A stretch of DNA of 54,813 nucleotides, from NCBI GenBank assembly GCA_036504975.1, contig DASXUF010000119.1:1-54813 (forward strand), given 5' to 3'. The notes under the pieces were generated by a model. The model made no database searches. It was not told the origin of the DNA and saw only the letters and a program-made list of their open reading frames with translations. Every line of letters starts with the position of its first letter. Within the stretch, counting starts at the first letter, position 1. This stretch comes from Candidatus Binatia bacterium. Lineage in GTDB: Bacteria; Desulfobacterota; Binatia; UBA9968. The position numbers and the translations under genes were made by a program. Shown one piece after another: positions 16,286 to 24,663 of the stretch.

Positions 16286-17869
16286 ATGAAACGCAGCTCA
16301 GGGGGCTTTATGAACTGCTTGCGCATTGCGGCGTCGTTTTTGAGCGTCGTTCTTTCCGCCGGATTGTTGGAGGCGGCGGAATCCCCGAGATACGGGGGGC
16401 GTCTGGTTTTCGGCCTGACTCGCGACATCAGCGGCTTGAATCCTTTTGTTCGCACCCGCTCGACCAACAAATACGTGCGGCAGATCGCCTATGAAACGCT
16501 TCTCGACTACGACGCGAAGGGCCAGCTTGTCCCGGCCCTCGCCGACTCCTGGACGATCTCTCCCGACAGCAAGGTTTACACGATCAGGCTCAGGCGGGGG
16601 GTCAAATTCCACAACGGCGAGGATCTCACCGCGGAAGACGTGAAGTGGAGCGCCGACTACGCCAAGGATCCCAAGAACGCGGCGACCGGCGTCAACTTCC
16701 TGGAGAGAGTGCAGACGGTGAGCGTCAAGGACAAGTTCACCGTGGAGTTTCTCCTGAGGGAGCCGCAGGCGATCTTTCTTAACCTGTTGGCGTCGATGGA
16801 GGCTTCCTTCCCCGTTCTCCCCAAGGGGTCGGTGCCGGCGGCTCAGAGCAATCTGCCCGGTCCCCCTCCCGGGACCGGACCTTTTGAATTCAAAGAATAC
16901 AAAACCGCAAGAGAAATAGTTTTTGTGCGCAACAAGAACTACTGGCAGAAAGGCGTTCCCTACCTGGACGAGCTGGTGCTCAAACCGGTGGAGGACGAGC
17001 AGGTTCGTTTTGCCTCGCTGCGCGCCGGCGACCTCGATATGATCGAGAGGACTCCCTACGCCTTTGTGAAGAAAATATTGAACCGAGAATTCCCGGAGAT
17101 CAGGTTTACGGAAGCCAAATATGCCGGCTTTCGCCGCCTGATATTCAACGTTGTGAATCCTCCCTTTAACGATCTCAAGCTGCGCCTGGCCGTGCTTTAC
17201 GCGCTGGACAAAAAAAATTATCTCGAAGGGGCCTTCTGGGGTCTTGGGGAACCGGCGAACCACGCGATTCCGACGGAGAACCCCTGGTACGTGAAGCTGC
17301 CGGAGGCCAAGCGGGATTTGGCGAAGGTCAAGACTCTTCTCAAGGAAGCAAAAGTCGGCGCCGACTTTGAAGTGGAAATTTTGGGACGCATCGGCGAAGA
17401 GTCGGAGACCCAAATCCTTCGCGAGCAACTGACCAGCGCGGGGATCAAAACCAGGGTTGCGCTTCTGGAGAGCGCGGCGCGCGAGAAGCGGACCCGCGCG
17501 GGTGATTTTATGGCGGTGCTAAGCGGGATGGACGTGCCCAACGATCCGGGGGACGATTATTCGGTGGAGTATGGCTGTAATCCCGAGGAAGTGGCGGCCA
17601 AACGACGCGGCCAGAACCAGGCGGGGTATTGCAATAAAGACTTTGACCGGCTGATGGCGGAGGCTTCGAAGATCCAGGATGCGAAAAAGCGTTACGAGCT
17701 TTACGCCAAAGCGCTCGGGATTCTCCATCAAGAAATTCCGGCCATCTCGCTCGCCTTCGTGCCGCGCTATTTCACCTATCGACAGAAGGTGCGGGGCTTC
17801 AATAGCGACGGAGGCGATCGCTTCAACACGGTCGCTGCCGGTTTTTCCCGGGTTTGGATAGAGCCTTGA
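16286..17869 (+). CDS. ABC transporter substrate-binding protein, family 5 (peptide/nickel type)
   Basis: 527 residues. A signal peptide (LRIAASFLSVVLSAGLLEAAE) is followed by the SBP_bac_5 pattern: LTRDISGLNPF, YETLLDYDAKGQLVPALADS, LRRGVKFHNGEDLTAEDVKW and PPGTGPFEF. It ends AAGFSRVWIEP. The 28345-29901 product is a clear paralogue with the same blocks and end. A second ATG at 16310 would give a normal-length leader, but its RBS-like GGGGG is only 4 bases away, so the start is open. It would bind an oligopeptide-sized or other bulky organic ligand. No DppBCDF-type partners follow. Confidence 0.92.
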   Translation: MKRSSGGFMNCLRIAASFLSVVLSAGLLEAAESPRYGGRLVFGLTRDISGLNPFVRTRSTNKYVRQIAYETLLDYDAKGQLVPALADSWTISPDSKVYTIRLRRGVKFHNGEDLTAEDVKWSADYAKDPKNAATGVNFLERVQTVSVKDKFTVEFLLREPQAIFLNLLASMEASFPVLPKGSVPAAQSNLPGPPPGTGPFEFKEYKTAREIVFVRNKNYWQKGVPYLDELVLKPVEDEQVRFASLRAGDLDMIERTPYAFVKKILNREFPEIRFTEAKYAGFRRLIFNVVNPPFNDLKLRLAVLYALDKKNYLEGAFWGLGEPANHAIPTENPWYVKLPEAKRDLAKVKTLLKEAKVGADFEVEILGRIGEESETQILREQLTSAGIKTRVALLESAAREKRTRAGDFMAVLSGMDVPNDPGDDYSVEYGCNPEEVAAKRRGQNQAGYCNKDFDRLMAEASKIQDAKKRYELYAKALGILHQEIPAISLAFVPRYFTYRQKVRGFNSDGGDRFNTVAAGFSRVWIEP

Positions 17870-17886
17870 GTCTATTGAAGGACGTA

Positions 17887-18009
17887 CCGTTCACCCTTCG
17901 ACGATGCTCAGGGCGAACGGAGCAGGAGTTGCCTTGTTGAAGATTTTCCGTTCGTGCTGAGCCTGTCGAAGCACGAGAAGCTCTTATAGCAGCTTTCTAG
18001 GAGGCTGCT
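17887..18009. repeat. Facing TTCGACAGGCTCAG-type repeats and AGCAGC/GCTGCT hairpin
   Basis: CCGTTCACCCTTCGAC...GGGCGAACGG (17887-17920) and CCGTTCGTGCTGAGCCTGTC...GAAGCACG form the same facing pair seen at 10974-11063. A further AGCAGC (17988-17993) / GCTGCT (18004-18009) hairpin lies close before the RBS of the next gene. Confidence 0.6.
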
Positions 18010-18027
18010 GAACAAGGAGGGATCAAG

Positions 18028-18771
18028 ATGCCCAAGCCGCCCGACGAATTCGTCGCAGAGCTTTTACGCGCGAGGCGACCGCGTCGCGAGGAACGGCCGA
18101 CGCGAGCGCTGATCGTCCAGGGAAAGCTCGGCAAAGATCAAGTCAAGCTGTGGGTCAAGCAGATCCATTATTATCGCGTCAACGTGCCGCGCAAGGAGCT
18201 CTACATTTTGGCCAATTGCCCGATCAGAGAGATTCGAATGGAGCGCGTGAAGAAGTATCTCGAAGAGGAGGACGATCGCGTGATGGGCGGGAAAGTCGGG
18301 CCGCACGCCGAGCTGTGGGCGCAACTGGGCGAAGGCTTGGGAATCAGCCGCGCGGAGATGGAAGACTTCCGCGATCTCTCTCCGGAGTACCGGCTTCTGG
18401 TCGATTCCTGGGTGAATTACGCGCGCGACCATAGCTGGCTCGAAGGCTCGGCGATGAGCTTCGATGAAGACGGCGGCACGGGCCCCTCGGGCGAGGGCAT
18501 GAACATGGCGCGGGCCCTGTCCAAATTCTACGGTGTCCCAGATTCGGCATTGGGTCATTTCACGCTCCATTCCGAGCTCGACATCGAGCACGGCGCGTCG
18601 ACCCACGACCTGATCCGAAAATACGCCGTGACGGATGAGCAGCAGGAGGGCGTGCGCGCCGCGGTCCGCTTCAAAAGAGCCTTCCACACGATGGAAGACC
18701 TCTGCATGCGCATCGCTTGCCGGATCGATCCGCAGCTATACGCCGAGCTGGATGCTACGGCGAGAACTTAA
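18028..18771 (+). CDS. PqqC/CADD-like iron-containing redox enzyme (heme-oxygenase-like fold)
   Basis: 247 residues. WVKQIHYYRVNVPRKELYIL resembles the signature helix of PqqC and of CADD-type proteins, and HFTLHSELDIEHGASTHDLI carries the spaced Glu/His residues used as metal ligands in heme-oxygenase-like di-iron oxidases. Length also fits. Family members catalyse O2-dependent ring closure, aryl cleavage or decarboxylation. A good RBS, AAGGAGG, precedes the ATG. It stands between the first module and the second UbiD. No PQQ precursor peptide or other pqq gene is present, so PQQ synthesis is unlikely. Confidence 0.8.
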   Translation: MPKPPDEFVAELLRARRPRREERPTRALIVQGKLGKDQVKLWVKQIHYYRVNVPRKELYILANCPIREIRMERVKKYLEEEDDRVMGGKVGPHAELWAQLGEGLGISRAEMEDFRDLSPEYRLLVDSWVNYARDHSWLEGSAMSFDEDGGTGPSGEGMNMARALSKFYGVPDSALGHFTLHSELDIEHGASTHDLIRKYAVTDEQQEGVRAAVRFKRAFHTMEDLCMRIACRIDPQLYAELDATART

Positions 18772-18807
18772 AGCCTTCGTGGCCTTCGTTAATAATATGG
18801 GTTTGAT

Positions 18808-18886
18808 CGCGCCAAGATGCCAAGAACGCAAAGAAATCGAGAAATCCCCCTTTCATCCCCCTTTGACAAAGGGGGAAAGAGGGGGA
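18808..18886. repeat. Dispersed repeat with CCCCCTTT/AAAGGGGG hairpin (second copy)
   Basis: Reverse complement of positions 1-78 with a few substitutions. It sits in the 277-base gap between the PqqC-like gene and the next UbiD gene. Confidence 0.75.
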
Positions 18887-18960
18887 TTTGAAGAACCTTG
18901 GCGTCCTTTGCGCCTTTGCGCGAGTCACTCCGATTTGGTTGCGGCGTAGCCGCGCTGGCC

Positions 18961-19020
18961 TCTTCGTGGTGATTAAATTTTTGACCACGAAGGACACGAA
19001 GCACACGAAGGAAGAGACGC
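18961..19020. repeat. CACGAAG-type short repeat cluster
   Basis: TTCGTGGTGATTAAATTTTT and a following GACCACGAAGGACACGAAGC run with further CACGAAG units lie directly before the UbiD start. Very similar clusters precede the third UbiD (26660-26712) and the second family-5 SBP (28240-28341). The TTCGTGGT and ACCACGAA units are inverted, so a hairpin can form. Confidence 0.65.
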
Positions 19021-19048
19021 AAAGCAAGAGGATCTCGGGAGCTTCAGC

Positions 19049-20482
19049 ATGCCGTTCCAAAACCTGAGAGATTATCTCGAAAAAGTCGAAGAGTACGGCG
19101 ATCTTCTGAAGATCGACGGAGCGGACCGCGACGAGGAGATCGGCGCTCTGGCGGAAATCGTCGCCGGCACGGCCAAGCACCCGATGGTGCTGTTCGACAA
19201 CATCAAAGGATTCCCCGCCGGCTACCGCGTCTCGGCCAGCACGATGGGCGGCGTCGGCAGAATGGCGCTCGGACTCGGATTGGATCCGGCGCTCGGCAAC
19301 GTCGATCTGGTCAAGGCGTGGAAAGAGAAGCTCAAGACGTTCAAGCGGGTCGAGCCGCGCGAAGTCGCCGATGGTCCGGTCAGGGAAAATGTTTTCTCCG
19401 GCGAAAAAATAGATCTCCTCAAGTTCCCCGCGCCGAAATGGCACGAGAAGGACGGCGGCTACTACATCGGCACCGGCTGCTGCGTGATCACGCGGGATCC
19501 GGACGACGGCTGGGTCAACATGGGCGTCTATCGCGTCGAGGTGCACGATAAAAAAACTCTCGGAATCTTTATCAACCACATCCAGCACGGGCGGCTCATC
19601 GTCGAGAAATATTGGGCGCGCGGCAAGAGCTGTCCGGTGGTTGTCTCTTTCGGACAAGACCCGGCGCTATACCTGGCCGCGGCGCAGCGCGAGCCCTGGG
19701 GCGTCGGCGAACTCGGCGTTGCCGGATGGCTTCGCGGCGAGCCGGTTGAAGTTCTGAAGGGCGAGAAAACGGGGCTGCCGATTCCGGCGCACGCGGAGAT
19801 CGTCGTCGAAGGAGAAATCCTTCCGATCGAAAAAGAAGCCCGCCCCGAAGGACCCTTCGGCGAGCGCACCGGCTATTACGCGACGGGCACCAGAAATGAA
19901 CCTGTCGTTCGTGCGTTAACGCTCATGCACCGAAACGATCCGATCATCCAGGGCGATCCGCCGTTGAAGCCGGTGCCCGGGATGGATCATTTCGGCATCC
20001 CGCTGCCCGCGGCGGGCGTGTGGTCGGTGTTGGAAGCGGCCGGCATCCAGGACGTGCGCGGCGTCTGGCTCCACGGCCCGTTCGCGACGGTGATCTCGCT
20101 AAAGCAGCGCTACGAAGGCCACGCGCGCCAGGCGGCGGCGATCGCGCTCGGCGCGCGCGCCACGGTTCACTTAGGAAGATTCGTCATTCTCGTCGATGAC
20201 GACATCGATCCGTCGGATCTCGGCGACGTCTTCTGGGCGATCACGACGCGCTGCGATCCGGCGGAGCAGACGGAAGTCCTGAAAGGATTCCCGACGAGCG
20301 GCATCAATCCGCGCGTCGCGCCGACGGACCGCGAAGAGGGCCACTTCGTCTCTTCCAAGATGGTCATCGACGCGTGCCGGCCTTTTCGTTGGATCAAGGA
20401 TTTTCCGGCAACCAATGTGATGAGCGCGGAGCTGAAAAAGAAAGTGGCGGAGAAGTGGAAGCGTCTGCTGGAGCGGATCTGA
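19049..20482 (+). CDS. UbiD family decarboxylase
   Basis: 477 residues. Conserved parts are WVNMGVYRVEVHDKKTLGIF (the Arg of the catalytic network), GPFGERTGYYATGTRNEP with its acidic residues, and RFVILVDDDIDPSDLGDVFW near the C-terminus. Prenylated-FMN-dependent (de)carboxylation of an aromatic acid is expected. It has no counterpart of the repeat-derived segment found in the 12193 copy. The start codon directly follows a CACGAAG repeat cluster, and the RBS is weak (GGGAG about 11 bases upstream). The next SBP begins 23 bases later. Confidence 0.94.
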   Translation: MPFQNLRDYLEKVEEYGDLLKIDGADRDEEIGALAEIVAGTAKHPMVLFDNIKGFPAGYRVSASTMGGVGRMALGLGLDPALGNVDLVKAWKEKLKTFKRVEPREVADGPVRENVFSGEKIDLLKFPAPKWHEKDGGYYIGTGCCVITRDPDDGWVNMGVYRVEVHDKKTLGIFINHIQHGRLIVEKYWARGKSCPVVVSFGQDPALYLAAAQREPWGVGELGVAGWLRGEPVEVLKGEKTGLPIPAHAEIVVEGEILPIEKEARPEGPFGERTGYYATGTRNEPVVRALTLMHRNDPIIQGDPPLKPVPGMDHFGIPLPAAGVWSVLEAAGIQDVRGVWLHGPFATVISLKQRYEGHARQAAAIALGARATVHLGRFVILVDDDIDPSDLGDVFWAITTRCDPAEQTEVLKGFPTSGINPRVAPTDREEGHFVSSKMVIDACRPFRWIKDFPATNVMSAELKKKVAEKWKRLLERI

Positions 20483-20505
20483 GGTGAAGTAACGGGGGCA
20501 AGACG

Positions 20506-21510
20506 ATGCGGAAATTATTTTTGATCCTTCTCTCGGCGTTCGCGTTTGCGGCCGCGCCGAAAATTCTTCCGGCGGCCGAACGGAGCTTGCGCGTCTCTTT
20601 CTCGGCGCCCGCGACCGTCTACCTTCCACTCTGGGCGGCCGCCGACGCCGGCTTTTTTAAAAAACAGGGGCTCGACGTGGAGATCGTCCACGTCGGCTCG
20701 TCGCCCATCGCCGTGTCCGCGCTCATCACCACCGACGAGACTCAGGTCCTGTCCGGGGGCGGCACCGTGGCGCCGACCGCCTATCTCCAGGGAGAGCGGG
20801 GGCTGCAGATCTTCGCGCGCATGAACAACCGGTTTGTCTTCTCGCTCTTCTCCCATCCGTCGATTACGACCTTGGAGGGGCTCAAGGGAAAAAAACTCGG
20901 CATCACGAGATTCGGCGGCAGCCTCGATTTTGCGACGCGCTATTTTCTCAGACAACAGGGAATCGACGCCCGCAAGGACCTGAATCTGATCCAGCTCGGC
21001 CGCGTGCCGGATATCGCCACCGCGCTGGTCGCCGGCTCCGTCGAGGCCGGCACGGTCTCGTTCCCGCATCACCTGATTCTAAAAAAGCTCGGCTACCGCG
21101 AGCTTGCCGATTTGAGCCAGATGGACACGCCGTACGCCACGACCGCCTTCGTCGGCCGGCGGCGTTTTCTGGCGGAAAACGAACCCCAGATGGAGCGGTT
21201 CGTCAAAGCGCTGATCGAGTCGATTCATTATTTGAGGTCGCACCGGACCGAGGCGCTCAAGATTATTTCGCGCTACACGCGCCTCTCCGACATGGAGCTT
21301 CTCGGCCAGGATTTCGATTTCCACATGCAAAAGATCTGGCCCAGGGTGCCGCAGATCCAGCCGGAGGATCTGAAGCTGGCCCTGGAGGAGCTCGGCGAAA
21401 GAAATCCGAAGGCGCGCGAGATAAGCCCGGCCGATTTGATCTACGGCCAGATCGTGAAAAACGTCATCGCATCCGGCTTTGCGGACAAACTTTACAAACA
21501 AAGCCCGTAA
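20506..21510 (+). CDS. ABC transporter substrate-binding protein (NMT1/SsuA-like, KLYK-tail type)
   Basis: 334 residues with a signal peptide (FLILLSAFAFAAAPKILPAAE). The mature protein has LRVSFSAPATVYLPLWAAA, VEIVHVGSSPIAVSAL, LGITRFGGSLDFATRYFLR and ends SPADLIYGQIVKNVIASGFA then DKLYK. The ADLIYG...SGFxxKLY end is shared with the 23668 and 24653 products, forming the second SBP subfamily of the window. GGGGG precedes the ATG. Confidence 0.9.
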   Translation: MRKLFLILLSAFAFAAAPKILPAAERSLRVSFSAPATVYLPLWAAADAGFFKKQGLDVEIVHVGSSPIAVSALITTDETQVLSGGGTVAPTAYLQGERGLQIFARMNNRFVFSLFSHPSITTLEGLKGKKLGITRFGGSLDFATRYFLRQQGIDARKDLNLIQLGRVPDIATALVAGSVEAGTVSFPHHLILKKLGYRELADLSQMDTPYATTAFVGRRRFLAENEPQMERFVKALIESIHYLRSHRTEALKIISRYTRLSDMELLGQDFDFHMQKIWPRVPQIQPEDLKLALEELGERNPKAREISPADLIYGQIVKNVIASGFADKLYKQSP

Positions 21511-21526
21511 GGACGATTCCAGGCTG

Positions 21527-22504
21527 ATGAATTCTTCGACGGTCGGACGGCCGGTCGCGCGCGTCGACGGCCCCGCCAAGGTGAGCGGCGCGTGCGTTTA
21601 CGCGGCCGACGTTCCGGGCGCGGGAACGCTGTGGGGAAAATTTTATCGCAGCCCGCTGCCGCACGCGCGCATCCTGAACGTCGATACGGCAAAGGCCAAG
21701 AAAGTTCCCGGCGTCAAAGCGGTGATCGCGGCGGGCGACGTGTCGCCGCGGCGCGAAGGCTACACCTTGCAGGACAAGCCGATCTTCGCGCGGGAAAAAG
21801 TTTTATATTGCGGCGAAAAGGTCGCGGGCGTCGCGGCCGTCGATAAAGAAGCGGCGGAAGAAGATTTTATCGCGTGTCTCAAAGCACAGGCCGCGGCGTA
21901 CTGGAGAGTCGCCGCCGGCCAAGTCGAGTGGCAAGCGGGTAAGGCGTGGTTGGTGAACGGCCGAAAAGCCAAAAATCTCGGCCTCGACGATCTGGCCCGC
22001 ATGATCGAGGCGCCGCTCAAAGGCTACGGCCATTACAAGGCCGAGAAAAAACCTTCGGTCTATTCCTTTCAGGCGATCGCCGCAGACGTCGAAGTCGACC
22101 TCGAAACCGGCGCCGTCCGCGTCGCGAAGCTCTATTTTACTTACGACGTGACCAAAGTCATCAATCCGGTCATTCACCAGAGACAGATCGACGGCGCGAT
22201 CGTCCAGGGAGTGGGCTATTCGTTGATGGAGGAAATGGCCGTGGACGAAGGGCGGGTGCTCACTCTGAGCCTAGGCGATTACAAGATACCCAACATCAAA
22301 GACGTTCCGCCGCTGCTTACCTCGTTGGTGCGCGCCAAAGAAGGCCCCGGACTTTACGGCGTGAAAGCGGTGGCGGAAGCGGGAATCAGCATCGTCGCGC
22401 CGGCAATCGCGAATGCGATTTACAACGCGACGGGCGTGAGAATCATGGACCTGCCGGTCACGGCGGAAAAAATCCTCGCCGGTCTGGCGCACCCTTCGAG
22501 GTAA
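21527..22504 (+). CDS. Xanthine dehydrogenase family large subunit, internally deleted
   Basis: 325 residues made of the first about 105 and last about 220 residues of a subunit like the 13997-16252 product. The join lies near nucleotide 21861, where VAAVDKEAAEED (N-terminal part) runs straight into FIACLKAQAAAYW (late part). Roughly 430 residues are gone, including GGSFGAK, GAYG and the RAPGE arginine, so no molybdenum cofactor site remains; the final AVAEAG is kept. The frame is intact and AAGGA precedes the ATG. Most likely a non-functional deletion remnant, or an assembly collapse; a separate structural role is possible but unsupported. Confidence 0.75.
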   Translation: MNSSTVGRPVARVDGPAKVSGACVYAADVPGAGTLWGKFYRSPLPHARILNVDTAKAKKVPGVKAVIAAGDVSPRREGYTLQDKPIFAREKVLYCGEKVAGVAAVDKEAAEEDFIACLKAQAAAYWRVAAGQVEWQAGKAWLVNGRKAKNLGLDDLARMIEAPLKGYGHYKAEKKPSVYSFQAIAADVEVDLETGAVRVAKLYFTYDVTKVINPVIHQRQIDGAIVQGVGYSLMEEMAVDEGRVLTLSLGDYKIPNIKDVPPLLTSLVRAKEGPGLYGVKAVAEAGISIVAPAIANAIYNATGVRIMDLPVTAEKILAGLAHPSR

Positions 22505-22506
22505 AT

Positions 22507-23553
22507 ATGGCGGTCCTTAAACCCGAAGAGCACGAGCGGATGGTGATGGAGTCGGTCCGCTTCGCCAAGGAAGAGGCGAAGCGGCGGCAACAGACGCCGG
22601 TGCAGATCAAAGCCGAGGAAATCCGCACGCAGTTTGAAACGAATTCCCATCTCTATCTCGTCGATCCGCGCCTGGGCTTCAATCACCGGACGTTTCGCTT
22701 CTGGATCAACCGCATTCCCGCGGGCGAGGAAGAGGGCATGGGGTGGAAGACGCTGGGGCATCGCCATACGGTCGAGGCGGTGCTCCACGTGCTGCGGGGC
22801 AACGGCCACAGCATCGTCGACGGCGCGCGCTACGACTGGGAGCCGGGGGATTTCATCAGCGTGCCGATGTTCTCCTGGCACCGGCACGTCAACACCGGCG
22901 ACAAGGACTTTATATATCTGGCGGCGACCACCGGCCCGCTGTCTTTGTCTCTCGGCCTCGCGGTGTACGAGGACGAGCGCTATCCGGACTACTGGGTTTT
23001 CGGCCACAAAAGCGAGAGCGCGATGAAGTCGCTGATCCCCGGCGCGGACGACAGCACGCGCGTCCGGCTCGCCGAGGAGTCGGCGCGCGAGCCGCTGAGC
23101 TCGACGGACGCCCATTACCGGCAGCATTTGTTGTTTTCCGGCGGCGAGGAAAAACGCCGCCGCCAGAGCCGCGTGTTGGTGAAAGGCGCCGGGATCGATT
23201 TTGAAAAGACGGCGATGGGCCGTCTTCGCTATGTCATCGACCCGCGCACCGGCTTTCTCATGCGAGTCCTTGGCACCCTCGTGGCTGAGATTTCGCCCGG
23301 CAAACGCTCGGGCGCGCACCGGCATATGTACGAAGAGGTGAATTATATTTTGTCCGGGCGCGGCTACAGCATGATCGAAGACCGGAGATACGATTGGGCT
23401 GAAGGCGACGTTCTCTGCATTCCGGTCTTCGCGTGGCACCAGCACTTCAACATGGGCGAGGATCCGGCGCGGCTGCTGGTCCATCACAGCCGCCCGCTGA
23501 TGGAAAACCTCGGCTTCATGCATGTGGAACAAGGAGAAACGAGCGATGAGTGA
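22507..23553 (+). CDS. Bicupin protein (second module copy)
   Basis: 348 residues with two cupin domains: LGHRHTVEAVLHVLRGNGH near residue 85 followed by FSWHRHVN, and GAHRHMYEEVNYILSGRGY near 268 followed by FAWHQHFN. Histidine spacing suits an Fe(II) or other metal site in each half. It is related in plan, not closely in sequence, to the 7892 bicupin. The ATG at 22507 comes two bases after the previous stop and is preceded by GAGG; the longer open frame upstream is a shadow of the molybdoenzyme remnant. It heads the second cupin-SBPx3-UbiD-SBP5 module. Confidence 0.87.
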   Translation: MAVLKPEEHERMVMESVRFAKEEAKRRQQTPVQIKAEEIRTQFETNSHLYLVDPRLGFNHRTFRFWINRIPAGEEEGMGWKTLGHRHTVEAVLHVLRGNGHSIVDGARYDWEPGDFISVPMFSWHRHVNTGDKDFIYLAATTGPLSLSLGLAVYEDERYPDYWVFGHKSESAMKSLIPGADDSTRVRLAEESAREPLSSTDAHYRQHLLFSGGEEKRRRQSRVLVKGAGIDFEKTAMGRLRYVIDPRTGFLMRVLGTLVAEISPGKRSGAHRHMYEEVNYILSGRGYSMIEDRRYDWAEGDVLCIPVFAWHQHFNMGEDPARLLVHHSRPLMENLGFMHVEQGETSDE

Positions 23554-23577
23554 AGAAATGTGTTTCCGGCGAAATTC

Positions 23578-23629
23578 AAAACCCCCTCTTAAATCTCCCC
23601 CTTGCTAAGGGGGAGAAAAAGAGGGGGTA
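23578..23629. repeat. CCCCCTT...AAGGGGG hairpin
   Basis: ACCCCCTCTT and CTCCCCCTTGCTAAGGGGGAG with a closing AAGAGGGGGT form nested complementary arms. Same style as the repeats at 1-78 and 29979-30067. It fills the gap between the bicupin and the next SBP. Confidence 0.65.
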
Positions 23630-23667
23630 CGGAATGACGGGGTTATATTGGAGGCGTCACTGAATTT

Positions 23668-24663
23668 ATGAACAAACGATGTTTTTTTTTCCTCTGCCTG
23701 ATCTTTTTTCTCCTTCCGTCGGCGATTTCCTTTGCGCAGCGCAAGACGCTGCGCATCTCCTATCCCGCGCCGGTCACCGTCTATCTCCCTCTCTGGGTCG
23801 CCAAAGACGCGGGCTTCTTCGCCAAGAACGGCCTCGACGTCGAGCTGGTTCACGTCGGTTCCTCGCCGCTGTCGCTGTCGGCTTTTTTCGCCGGCGAGAT
23901 CGACATCCTCGGCGGCGGCGGCGCGGCCGGACCGAACGCGTATCTGCGCGGGCAGCGCGACCTGGTTTTTTTCGCCGCGATGAACAACAAGTTCGTCTTT
24001 ACCATTTACGGCCATCCGTCGATTGCGAGCCTGCAAGGCGTGCGCGGCAAGCGGGTCGGCGTGACGCGCTTCGGCGGGACCATGGACTTCGCGACGCGCC
24101 ATTTCCTCAAGCAGACGGGTTTCGATCCGGGCCGGGACGTGACGTTGATTCAGGTCGGCCGGGTGCAGGATATCCTGTCGGCGCTGACGGCCGGATCGAT
24201 CGACGCGGGCACGATGGCGTTTCCCTACGACATCAAGGCCAAGGAACTCGGTTATCGAGAGCTGGCCGATCTCACGCAGAGCGGCGCGCGCTACGCCTCG
24301 TCGTCGATGCTGGCGCGCAGGCAGTTTCTGGCACAGAACAAGGCGCAGATGGAAGGAGTGGTTCGCGCCCTGATCGAAGCCCTTCACTTGATCCGGACGC
24401 GCCGCGACGACGGAATAAAAATTCTCGCCCGCTACACCCGGCTGGACGACGCGAAAGTTTTGGGTCAGACCTTCGATTTTCACAACCGGGTCATCTGGCC
24501 GCGCGTGCCGGAAATTCAACCGGAAGATCTCAAGCTGGTTCTAGAGGAGCTGGCGGAGAGCAACCCCAAGGCCCGCGAAATCGATCCCGCCGATCTGATT
24601 TACGGATCCATCGTCAAGGACGTGGTCGCAAGCGGGTTCGTCGAGAAGCTCTATGCGAAATGA
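23668..24663 (+). CDS. ABC transporter substrate-binding protein (NMT1/SsuA-like, KLYxK-tail type)
   Basis: 331 residues; leader RCFFFLCLIFFLLPSAISFAQ. Blocks LRISYPAPVTVYLPLWVAK, VELVHVGSSPLSLSAF, GEIDILGGGGAAG and VGVTRFGGTMDFATRHFLK, and the end PADLIYGSIVKDVVASGFV, place it with the 20506 and 24653 products. A GGAGG lies about 14 bases before the ATG, a little far. The 3' end overlaps the next gene by 11 bases, so both are expressed together. Confidence 0.9.
   Translation: MNKRCFFFLCLIFFLLPSAISFAQRKTLRISYPAPVTVYLPLWVAKDAGFFAKNGLDVELVHVGSSPLSLSAFFAGEIDILGGGGAAGPNAYLRGQRDLVFFAAMNNKFVFTIYGHPSIASLQGVRGKRVGVTRFGGTMDFATRHFLKQTGFDPGRDVTLIQVGRVQDILSALTAGSIDAGTMAFPYDIKAKELGYRELADLTQSGARYASSSMLARRQFLAQNKAQMEGVVRALIEALHLIRTRRDDGIKILARYTRLDDAKVLGQTFDFHNRVIWPRVPEIQPEDLKLVLEELAESNPKAREIDPADLIYGSIVKDVVASGFVEKLYAK

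Noticed and set aside
18028-18771. PQQ biosynthesis gene pqqC
   Set aside because: The protein has the PqqC-like signature helix, but no PqqA, B, D or E gene is near and the same fold serves many other oxidases.
21946-22506. N-terminal extension of the second bicupin
   Set aside because: The 187 codons before the ATG at 22507 are out-of-frame reading of the molybdoenzyme remnant, and the ATG at 22507 has its own RBS.
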